This document shows positions 56,841 through 64,000 of a DNA stretch of 64,000 nucleotides, in pieces; position 1 is the first letter of the stretch; each line of letters starts with the position of its first letter. Origin of the DNA: CAVZAB01 sp963773155 (GTDB taxonomy: Bacteria; Pseudomonadota; Alphaproteobacteria; Rhizobiales; Beijerinckiaceae); contig CAVZAB010000004.1 in assembly GCA_963773155.1 (NCBI GenBank), positions 124,001 through 188,000 of the forward strand. Direction: 5' to 3'. The translations under genes were made by a program, and so were the position numbers. The notes under the pieces are model-generated. The model did no database searches and was not told where the DNA came from. It saw only the letters and a list, made by a program, of their open reading frames with translations.

Positions 56841-57957
56841 ATGGTCGACAGCACATTAGTTTCGACACCGGATCAAGCGGCCGAGGACCCAAGCGTACGG
56901 CCGCCGCCGGCACCAGTTCATTGTGATTTGGGCACCGTCTTTCTGGCTGGTTTATTTTGTCTTGCCATGATCGCCGCTCTGCAAACTTCCAGTACGATTG
57001 TCGTTCCGGTCGTCTTCGCGTGCATATTCAATCTGTTGTTACAGCTACCTATGCGCACGCTTGATCGCGTCTACGTTCCCCGCCCGATCGGCGCGGTCCT
57101 CGTAATTGCTTTGGTCGTAGGTAGTCTCGTTGGGCTTGGCACTGCCTTGTCGGGTCCGGCAGCCTCGTGGGCGGCGAAATTGCCTGCGGGCATACCCCGC
57201 CTTGAAGAACATCTTAGCTTCTTGAGTGCACCTCTTGACACCCTGCAACGGTTTCTGCATCAGGCCGAACGAGTTGCGGAGGGGCAGGCGCAAGGCACCC
57301 CCACCATAGCGGTCCAGGGTTCTGGATTCTCTGAATAAGGTCATGTTTGGCACGCGCGACGTCGCCGACGGACTGTTCACAATGGTGCTTGTTTTGTTCT
57401 TTCTGCTCGCTTCAGGCGACACGTTCCTCCGCCGCTTGGTCGAAATTCTTCCCAATTTTGGCGACAAGCGCCGCGCTGTTGAAATCTCGCAGCGAATTCA
57501 GAATGATATTTCCGGCTACTTGCTTACGATCACGGCAATGAATATGGCGGTCGGACTAGCAACGGCTGCTGCGGCATATTTTTGCGGTCTCGGCGATCCC
57601 GTGCTGTGGGGTTCAGTCGCGTTTCTGCTGAATTACGTGCCATTTCTCGGTCCGCTCGTCGGCATAGCGATCTTCGTCTTGGCCGGCCTATTGAGTTTTG
57701 ACGCATTGTGGCAAGCTTTGCTGCCAGCCACTCTATTTCTTGGGATTCACCTAATTGAAGGGGAAACCCTGACGCCGATGCTGCTGGCGAGGCGTTTTAC
57801 CCTTAATCCGGTGCTGGTCATCTTGGCTCTCATTTTCTGGTATTGGATGTGGGGCGTATTGGGCGCCATACTTGCCGTCCCAATGTTGGCAATCAGCAAG
57901 ATCATCTGCGATAGGGTTCCATCCCTCGTGAGTCTGGGCCATTTTCTTGAAGCTTGA
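56841..57957 (+). CDS. AI-2E/PerM family transporter, frameshifted
   Basis: Polytopic permease of about 371 residues when repaired. Helices include GTVFLAGLFCLAMIAALQTS and, after the break, MVLVLFFLLASGDTFLRRLV, GDPVLWGSVAFLLNYVPFLG and LIEGETLTPMLLARRFTLNP, which are family landmarks. One extra G in the run 57317-57319 causes a stop at 57338; removing it joins TIAVQ to VLDSLNKVMFG. ATG 56841 follows a GGGAGG six bases upstream. The family exports varied substrates; AI-2 itself is not implied. Confidence 0.85.
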
Positions 57958-58128
57958 GCAGAAACTACGACAGGACGCCGCATGTCAAATTCGTCGGGGG
58001 GACTTTTTTGGGCGAACAGATCGTGCTTGGAGCGGCCCGCCGCACGGTCGAACGACCGCCCGCAACCGGTTCGTAAGAAGTGATGCGGCTAAACTCGCGT
58101 CGTCCACAAACGATCGATTGTTGTGTTT

Positions 58129-58812
58129 TTATTGCCGGGAATGATGGGTTAGAAGCCAGCCGACGAATGCGGCCCCTGCGAGGACAACAATTAGGTTTGT
58201 GCGATTGCCATAGCGAATGACATTGGCGGCCTGGTTAATCGCGTCGTCCGTTGTGCCGGCCGTGCTCGCACCGAGTTCTCTGATCCATTCATCGGCGACC
58301 GGAGTACCGATACTTCGGTAACGCAAAGCCCTCGACAGGAAAAATGCCAATGGCTCCACGAGATCACTGGCCGATGCCGTTGTGGCCGCATGCCTTCTCG
58401 CCGCGGCCGGCGAATCCTCGCCAGGCGCGCTCGCGACTCTAGGACCAGAAGCCTTGCCCGTCATGTCGCGGGACCCGACCGCAGGGGATGCCAACGATTT
58501 TCCTCTAAAAATGGCAATTATCGTCAGGATAATGGTCGCCGCCACAAGAACAGCTCCCACAGCTCCCAATCCGATATTTGGGCCGTAAGCATGTGCGCTC
58601 CAGCGATAAAGCGCGATCAATCCGACTCCAAACGCCATTGCCGCCATGAGGGCAGCAAACGCAGTCACCGCGCCAATCACCGCCGTTTCCCACAAAACCT
58701 GCTTAATCTGTTCTTTCGTCCGTTCAATCCGAACTTCTAGCCCAGCCTGAACTGCCTCCATTTTGACAGGAATATCAACCCCAAACAGCTTGAGGAACTT
58801 GAACAGCATCAT
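58129..58812 (-). CDS. Phage holin-like membrane protein (DUF1469/PF07332 type)
   Basis: Protein of 227 residues with an N-terminal amphipathic part (MEAVQAGLEVRIERTKEQIK), two helices (AVIGAVTAFAALMAAMAFGV and LGAVGAVLVAATIILTIIAI), a linker, and a third helix near the C-terminus (NLIVVLAGAAFVGWLL). The paired helices fit the holin-superfamily III/DUF1469 proteins found beside DUF883 genes in bacteria. It overlaps the DUF883 gene by 4 bp. A phage origin is not implied. Confidence 0.75.
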   Translation of the reverse strand: MMLFKFLKLFGVDIPVKMEAVQAGLEVRIERTKEQIKQVLWETAVIGAVTAFAALMAAMAFGVGLIALYRWSAHAYGPNIGLGAVGAVLVAATIILTIIAIFRGKSLASPAVGSRDMTGKASGPRVASAPGEDSPAAARRHAATTASASDLVEPLAFFLSRALRYRSIGTPVADEWIRELGASTAGTTDDAINQAANVIRYGNRTNLIVVLAGAAFVGWLLTHHSRQ

Positions 58813-59285
58813 TTACGGCGTCCGGCGAGACCAATCAGCACACCAATCGCGATCGCGCCAGCCATTGTCCCTATGGGATTGCGGCGGGCGATGCTTTCAA
58901 GTTCGGACGCGAATGTTTGTACCTGTTTAGACGCAGAGGATGCCATTTCGGATCCTTTGTCTGCGAGATCGCCTGCCGCGTCGCCAACCTGGCCCGCCAA
59001 ATTGGCGGTGACTTCGCGGGTTGTCTTCGCAGCTTCGCCGCCCGCCCGGGACATGAATTTCGTGACGGTCTCGTTGAACTTCATGAACTCGCTTCGCAAA
59101 GACAGAAGGTCGGAACCGATCGAGCTCATCGCCTCAGTGCCAACTTGGCCAATGGCATCTCTGCCCCGCGTTGCAGTCTCTGCAATGGTTGCTCTGGGGT
59201 TTGCTTCACTGTGCTGATTTTCCTTGGTGCGGCCGCCATCCGCCACCACTGATTGATACTCCGACCGTGATCCAATGTGTTCCAT
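58809..59285 (-). CDS. DUF883 family (ElaB/YqjD-like) membrane-anchored protein
   Basis: Protein of 158 residues: a charged N-terminus, a long amphipathic Ala/Gly-rich coiled region (~30-130) and a C-terminal membrane helix ending with a GRRK tail (TMAGAIAIGVLIGLAGRRK). This is the layout of ElaB/YqjD-type proteins, which anchor ribosomes to the inner membrane in E. coli and are stress-induced. It is the first gene of a pair with the holin-like gene. Confidence 0.82.
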   Translation of the reverse strand: MEHIGSRSEYQSVVADGGRTKENQHSEANPRATIAETATRGRDAIGQVGTEAMSSIGSDLLSLRSEFMKFNETVTKFMSRAGGEAAKTTREVTANLAGQVGDAAGDLADKGSEMASSASKQVQTFASELESIARRNPIGTMAGAIAIGVLIGLAGRRK

Positions 59286-59402
59286 TCTTGCGTCCTTCGA
59301 GTTGCTTTGCTGAGGGCGAAAATCAGTATGCCGCGGATGTTCATCGGCAACGGCGCGGCAACTGCACTATGATGAAACCGGCGGCACCTCCAGCGGATCG
59401 AA

Positions 59403-59797
59403 CTATTCCGTCAGTTTTCCGTCGAAGTGCTCTTTGTCGGCGCTCGCGTCGGCACGGGTGTGGTGCACCACGCCGTCCCGATGGTTGGGTGGTGCATAGA
59501 GCGTGTATAGTTTTAGCGAACCATTGCCGGTGTTTATAATATTGTGATTAGTTCCGGCTGGAACGAGTACGGCCGAACCCGCTTTGATCGCGGTCCGCAC
59601 GCCGTCGAGAACTGCTTCGCCAGTCCCCTCCTCCACCCGAAAAAACTGATCGAGCTTGTGAACCTCGGCCCCTATCTCTTCGCTGGGCTTCAGGGCCATG
59701 AGGACGAGCTGGCAGTGCTTTGCCGTGTAAACGACTCGGCGAAACTCGCCATTTTTGATGGCGAGAACTTCTCAATATCCTCAACGAAACCCTTCAC
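59403..59797 (-). CDS. Cupin-domain protein, frameshifted
   Basis: Small single-domain cupin of about 131 residues. The conserved cupin 1 and 2 segments are EVHKLDQFFRVEEGTGEAVL and VLVPAGTNHNIINTGNGSLK. The N-terminal VKGFVEDIEKF starts at the GTG at 59797 (Shine-Dalgarno AGGAGA) and is separated by one missing base in the T5 run 59752-59756 (plus strand); with it, FRRVVYTAKHCQLVLM is restored. Function unknown; such cupins are common near stress genes. Confidence 0.82.
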
Positions 59798-59880
59798 AAA
59801 TTTCTCCTCTGTCTTTGATTCCTTCAGCGGTTTCATTTCGCCTGCATGTCACCACAAATCCCGAATCCTGGGCGGTGGGC

Positions 59881-60045
59881 CTAGAGCTTGCCAAGCAGAA
59901 CCAAAACCAACACAACGAGAAGAATTAGGCCTAGGCCGCCGCCACCGTAGTTGCCGGTACCGTAAAAGCGGCCGCCGCCGAGACCACTAAATCCGCCTAA
60001 CAAGGCGATCACCAAAATTATAAGAAGGATGGTTCCAAGTGACAT
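59881..60045 (-). CDS. DUF3309 small glycine-rich membrane protein
   Basis: Protein of 54 residues, MSLGTILLIILVIALLGGFS onward, with two hydrophobic helices flanking a Gly/Tyr-rich turn (GGGRFYGTGNYGGGGLG). The arrangement matches DUF3309. The upstream extension to 60072 is not family sequence. Confidence 0.8.
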   Translation of the reverse strand: MSLGTILLIILVIALLGGFSGLGGGRFYGTGNYGGGGLGLILLVVLVLVLLGKL

Positions 60046-60118
60046 TGCAGAATTCCTCGAACAGCCAGGCATTGCTCATAGAAAGCCAGAACTGCTAACT
60101 ATGATGTTGATGTGTGGC

Positions 60119-60304
60119 TCATTTCTCTTTAACCGCGTCTCTAATCGTGTCTTTGATTCCACCGATAGTGTTCTGAACTTTGCCCTCTACCTTATCGTCC
60201 TTACCGTCTGACACCAACTTGTCGTCGCCAACTATCTTGCCTACCACCTGTTTGACCTCGCCCTTGACTTGTTTCGCCGACCCCACAATTCGATCCTTGT
60301 CCAT
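60119..60304 (-). CDS. CsbD family general-stress protein
   Basis: Hydrophilic 61-residue protein with the CsbD pattern: MDKDRIVGSAKQVKGEVKQV, then GDDKLVSDGKDDKVEGKVQN. CsbD-like proteins are induced by general stress, and their function is not known. It sits next to DUF3309, a common pairing. Confidence 0.92.
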   Translation of the reverse strand: MDKDRIVGSAKQVKGEVKQVVGKIVGDDKLVSDGKDDKVEGKVQNTIGGIKDTIRDAVKEK

Positions 60305-60385
60305 AATTACCTCCCATAATTGCTTGAATGACCGCTATTGATTTAACGATCTACGGCACGGCGGAACTGACTATCAGAATAGCGC

Positions 60386-60622
60386 CTAACTGTGAGCGTG
60401 GTGATGGTGATACCCGTAGCGGGGATGATGACGATGTTCCATTGAATGTCCGATAACGCCACCTGTGACGCCGCCAACCACTGCCCCGGCTGGGCCGCCA
60501 ACGACTGCGCCCGTTATCGCCCCCGCTCCCACACCGATCGCCGTCGAACTCTGCGCCCAAGCAGGCGCAGAAAAGCTAACCGTGGCAAACAGTATGGCAA
60601 GGGTTGCGAGATTTGTTGGCAT
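60386..60622 (-). CDS. Secreted glycine-zipper protein with His-rich tail
   Basis: Protein of 78 residues from the ATG at 60622: signal peptide (LAILFATVSFSAPAWAQ), a glycine-zipper segment (GVGAGAITGAVVGGPAGAVV), and a His-rich C-terminus (HHPRYGYHHHHAHS). The zipper should form or insert into membranes, and the His tail could bind metal; both are inference. The longer frame to 60829 is not supported. Confidence 0.75.
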   Translation of the reverse strand: MPTNLATLAILFATVSFSAPAWAQSSTAIGVGAGAITGAVVGGPAGAVVGGVTGGVIGHSMEHRHHPRYGYHHHHAHS

Positions 60623-61284
60623 AGCACTAATCCCCGGATTGCAAGACCATTCTGCATAGCTTCGCAGTGCGCAGATATCCCGCCTGTCAACGTTCACATT
60701 ATAGTCATTGAACCCAGAACTCTGTGCACAATTGCTCACTTCGGTAAAAGATTGGGCAGAGCGCCACAATTGGCAACGCCGCCAGCCGCGACGCCGGCGA
60801 GTAACGTTGCTGGGCCATATTCTCGGCACTCACTTGCGTCCCCGCCGTCTCTAGTCGCTGCAGCCGCACGGGGCAGTGACATTTCAACGGGAAGCCCCAT
60901 TATGGGTTCTCATCAGACAGTCCCTCGGCCAATATAGGCATTGGCTCGAGGATCGAGCGTTCGGGCGGGATCGCAAGGACGCCAAGGATGTCAGAATAGA
61001 TGCCGGCAAGCTGGATCGTACGTATGTGCTTAAACCGCACTTTTTTGGGCGACAATGACGAATGGATGGTGAACCGACTTACGCACGAATGGCGGTCTAT
61101 TTGATTGGTCATCATGGTAGTGGCTTGACAGGGTCACAATAGTCACGCGCCAAGCGGCACCAGGGCTGCCGGCTTGAATAGCATAGTCGGCCCATTATAC
61201 GATTAGTTTGGGTGAAGCTCTTCGGCCCCTAATAAGTTGATCTTAGTCAAGCAACATCCTGATTGAATTGGCTACACGGTAGAA
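60623..61284 (-). other. Intergenic stretch, no gene recognised
   Basis: No reading frame here is convincing. The only element seen is the FNR/FixK-like site at 61237-61250 near the downstream gene. Confidence 0.6.
61237..61250 (+). promoter_or_regulatory. FNR/FixK-like binding site (TTGA-N6-TCAA)
   Basis: The exact sequence TTGATCTTAGTCAA is the consensus TTGA-N6-TCAA used by FNR/FixK-type regulators. It lies 34 bp upstream of the ATG at 61285. The site could be bound by the window's Crp-like regulator or by a FixK elsewhere. Expression under low oxygen is inference. Confidence 0.55.
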
Positions 61285-61575
61285 ATGCGAATATCGATCT
61301 TCTTTCTGGGGCTTTACATATTGGCGGCGGCCGCCGCTGATGAGCGGCCCTATACGCCTCGCATGACCTGCAATTCGATCCAGGCGCTTGTCGCGTCGCG
61401 AGGAGAGCTTGGACTTACAATCGGACCATTTCTTTTTGGTCGGTATGTGCGTGATGGTAGCTTCTGTTCGCCGGGATCAGACCGAGCGGCTCAGCCGGAA
61501 TTTGTGCCATCCGCTGACAATCCATATTGCCTTCTTTACACTTGCAAGTGGCGAACGCATGGCAGGAACGATTGA
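61285..61575 (+). CDS. Small secreted protein, conserved hypothetical
   Basis: Protein of 96 residues with a signal peptide (ISIFFLGLYILAAAAAD) and a mature part with four Cys (MTCNS; FCSPG; YCLLYTCK) and the RPYTPRMTC start and RYVRDGSFC motif that I recognise from unnamed small periplasmic proteins of Rhizobiales. Disulphide-stabilised and periplasmic by inference. The C-terminal tail beyond YTCK may be altered. Preceded by the FNR-like site. Confidence 0.6.
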   Translation: MRISIFFLGLYILAAAAADERPYTPRMTCNSIQALVASRGELGLTIGPFLFGRYVRDGSFCSPGSDRAAQPEFVPSADNPYCLLYTCKWRTHGRND

Positions 61576-62037
61576 GTGCGACACACAGCCTGAACCACTC
61601 ACGTCGCGGAGTTTGCAAGTTAAGATCCTGACTGAAAGTGCGCGAAACCGATAGCGATCTAACGATCCTGATGCCGCAGCGACGGTGTTACTCGCCATAT
61701 GGTCGCCCCGCCTGCGTGGGAACTCGCGCGGGTGGGATCACTACGGGACTCGACGGCGACGATAATTTTTCTCCCTGCCACCACGTGCGAAGCGTTTCAT
61801 ATGTCATACGTGAATGGCCATAAGATTGCTAAGTCCTGGATTTCCCGAGATGGCATTAGAGGCGACGTTCCGATCAATCCGCTACAATGGCACGCTCACG
61901 CTGAGAGACCGCCTTTATTCTACTGCTAATTCAGAACACGGGACGGGGCCGATATGCGAACACTGAGTATTGGCGATTTCTCGCCGATTCGTTTGGCGTC
62001 GGGTCCACATACTCGTTTTGTGGGCATTGAGCCCAGC
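61576..62037. other. Intergenic stretch, no gene recognised
   Basis: Short frames only, none with family sequence or a ribosome-binding site. Confidence 0.6.
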
Positions 62038-62553
62038 TTACCCGATAAGCCATCGCATACCGACGGCTCCCGGTGTGAGAATGCCGGTGGCCCAAACAAG
62101 CGCCGATGCGACATTGCCTAACTGGAATTGGCCCCACGGCATACGGCACAGGCCCGCAGCAATGGGTACAACAGCCCGCAATGGCCCAAAGAACCGGCCA
62201 ACGAAGACGGACAACACTCCCCAGCGTTTGAAAAACGCCATGCCACGCGCCAACAATACAGGATTGCGGGACAATGGCCATGTGTTCACGATTTTTTCCG
62301 CAAACCGCAATGCGAGGTCGTAAGCAAGCCAATCACCTGCGGTTGCGCCTAGAACTGTGGCGAGCCAGATCGGCCAGAATTCAAGCCCGCTCGCTCCGAT
62401 AAGCGCACCGAATCCAAACAAAATCAAGGTGGCCGGCACGAGCACGGATATGAACGCAAAGGATTCACAGAAAGCGAGCAGAGCCGCGATCGGAGCTGCC
62501 CATTCGCTATTACTTTTTACGAAATCAATTGTCACCAGCGTGATATCGCTCAT
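62038..62553 (-). CDS. DedA family membrane protein
   Basis: Inner-membrane protein of 171 residues from the ATG at 62553 (a TTG at 62562 adds three). The DedA/VTT domain is seen as APIAALLAFCESFAFISVLV, LGATAGDWLAYDLALRFAEK, FFKRWGVLSVFVGRFFGPLR and AGLCRMPWGQFQLGNVASAL. DedA proteins are lipid carriers or scramblases needed for membrane homeostasis. It is shorter than typical (~200 aa). Confidence 0.85.
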   Translation of the reverse strand: MSDITLVTIDFVKSNSEWAAPIAALLAFCESFAFISVLVPATLILFGFGALIGASGLEFWPIWLATVLGATAGDWLAYDLALRFAEKIVNTWPLSRNPVLLARGMAFFKRWGVLSVFVGRFFGPLRAVVPIAAGLCRMPWGQFQLGNVASALVWATGILTPGAVGMRWLIG

Positions 62554-62558
62554 CTCGC

Positions 62559-63789
62559 TCAAGGGAGCACTGACACGACGGCGATTGACGCAATTGTGGG
62601 GCTCGCGACATTGCGCAACACGAAACGCAGGATTTCTCTTCCCGTTGGACCTAGGTTAAGCTCGGCCGATAGCATTTCCTTCGGACGCACCCAGCCGCCG
62701 AAACTTGCCAGCGCAAATTTATCGGCGGGCAATAGACTTTTCGAGGTCATTTGATCCAACAAGTCAAATATGGTAGCCCTCTCAAAGATCTTCACCGGGC
62801 TCAATAGCCTGCAATAAAAAAAACGTGACGGCGGCTGGCGCCCCAACGGCAGGCGGGCGAAAGCCAAGGGTTGCGAACATTAATCCCGGTCCACTCGCAG
62901 GATCAAGCTTTTCTGCGGCGCGTTTGGGAAGACAGCAAGGCCAGCTAGAATCGACACCACGGTATCGCCGACAATGGTGTCAACGGCGACTGGGCTTAGA
63001 TCGATGTTCGACCCGGCATAGGCAACGTAAGTGACTATCACTGCGAGGCCGACGCCGATCGAAACAAAGCCCAACCCTAATGCCTCCAGGGCGACCTTTG
63101 GCGTGAGTAGGCTCGGCTTGATCGCGCAAAGGAAGCGCAGCGCCGCTGGAACATCGCCTTCAGTCATTGCACAAATGGCGCGCGCCGCTATTAGAGTCAT
63201 CAGGAGCGACATAGGAATCGTGCAGGCTGCCCCGATGCCCGCAGCAATGCCGCGGACGACTATGAAAGCTGTTAATCCCACAAACAAAGCATGATAAGTG
63301 GTCATCCGCCAAGGCGATGCAAACAGGCCATCGAAGCGATCTTGGGCAGCGCTCGCAGTATCGCGAGGCAGACATTCGAGTAGCGTATCAACGGCAAACG
63401 ACAGAGCCCAACCTCCAATCACCGAGTAGAAGCTGAGAATGAGAAATGCCGCCGCAATACCAATTACACCGATTAGCTGCCATTGACGCGAGGCTTTGCT
63501 CTCCACTGCCACAACGCAAAATGCTACGAACAGCGTCGGCGCGGTCACGTCGACCAATTGCAAACGTGGCTAGCATCAATGGGAAAACGGCCAGGACGAT
63601 GCCTAGGACATAAGTCAAGACAAATACGTTGCCGCCGGTCTTCCCGACTTCGAGGGGAAACGTCCAAATGCTACCTAAGCCAATCGCCGCGCCGGCGGTG
63701 GCAAGAATGAAGCCCACCCGGCCCGACCAAGGCTCCCGCTTTGTATCCATTGCACCTTCGTCGTTAAACCGCTTTTCAGTGATTGCCAT
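62559..63789 (-). pseudogene. Sodium:neurotransmitter symporter (SNF) family, decayed
   Basis: The start is clear: SGRVGFILATAGAAIGLGSI holds the sodium-site helix 1. Coding continues through at least three other frames: VVAVESKASRQWQLIGVIGI to about 62930, then LDPASGPGLMFATL, then LLSPVKIFERATIFDLLDQM with C-terminal GGWVRPKEMLSAELNLG to 62559. Breaks include the A4 run 63518-63521 and a missing base near 62930. The region before the IFERATIFDLL segment also lacks about 30 residues, so the gene is really decayed. Confidence 0.75.
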
Positions 63790-64000
63790 CTGATTCAGAC
63801 TGGGGAATCTTTGTCACTTTCGGCCAGTGCTTATATTCAGATCACGTCGCCTGACCTGGTCAATATGTGTTTAGAACTGACTATTGCTTCCCATGATACG
63901 AAATACCAGTCTATGTCCGTCCGCTCTACGGGGTGGACCGCCTTTGTCGTGACGGGCAAGACGTAACAAATTATCGACAGATAGAATTTCTTTTTCGCGG

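Noticed and set aside
56841..57957. Quorum-sensing AI-2 exporter
   Set aside because: The family name is historical; no luxS or AI-2 receptor genes are here, so AI-2 transport is not claimed.
58129..58812. Phage lysis gene
   Set aside because: It is coupled to a DUF883 gene with no endolysin or structural phage genes nearby.
1..64000. CRISPR array, prophage, insertion sequence, rRNA or tRNA genes
   Set aside because: No spaced direct repeats, transposase, integrase or RNA-gene consensus was recognised on either strand; the holin-like gene alone is not phage evidence.

Overview
The window is a high-GC stretch of an alphaproteobacterial chromosome, most likely order Hyphomicrobiales (Rhizobiales), perhaps a Beijerinckiaceae/Methylocystaceae-type soil bacterium. 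The evidence is a RegB/RegA (ActS/ActR) redox pair, MmcB, the order dnaK-dnaJ-pmtA-pyrF-DUF1330-dapB-gpmA, recF near gyrB, and an alphaproteobacterial RpoH-type promoter before dnaK. The genus is an inference. No rRNA, tRNA, CRISPR array, prophage or insertion sequence was recognised.

Layout. 1-3 kb: redox kinase/regulator pair, MmcB and a Yip1-like membrane protein. 3.1-8.7 kb: dppABCDF dipeptide importer (minus strand). 8.9-14.9 kb: a cobalamin module, with btuB-btuC-btuD behind a cobalamin riboswitch, a divergent BtuF-like binding protein, and cobU/cobP. 15-19.5 kb: a polyamine-type binding protein, RidA, DUF1993, an agmatinase-family ureohydrolase and an aminotransferase. 19.5-27.8 kb: a MalFGK-type sugar importer with murQ, facing an amino-sugar kinase, a SIS deaminase/isomerase and nagA. 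Together these look like a scavenging route for peptidoglycan or chitin amino sugars, with the ureohydrolase and aminotransferase apparently in the transporter operon. 27.8-33.4 kb: a second, RbsABC-type importer with a Gfo/Idh/MocA dehydrogenase. 33.6-44.2 kb: recD2, gyrB, a dead lysE, recF, alkB, gpmA, dapB, DUF1330, pyrF and a pmtA-like methyltransferase. 44.3-52.5 kb: dnaJ, dnaK, an LprI-like periplasmic protein, Ada-like Ogt, DUF2244, nth and ahcY.

From about 52.5 kb to the end the sequence changes. Base composition is visibly less GC-rich, gaps are longer, and genes are small stress or envelope types: transglutaminase, two divergent paralogous Crp/Fnr regulators, AI-2E/PerM-like permease, holin-like DUF1469, DUF883, a cupin, DUF3309, CsbD, a glycine-zipper protein, DedA and a decayed sodium symporter. 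An FNR/FixK-like TTGA-N6-TCAA site precedes one small secreted protein there.

A striking technical property is that about 16 otherwise intact genes are each broken by one or two single-base frameshifts, mostly at short homopolymers, including recF, pyrF and gpmA. I read most as sequence errors rather than mutations. They are annotated as single genes with the shift position given. The lysE relic and the SNF symporter also lack internal protein segments and look like genuine pseudogenes.
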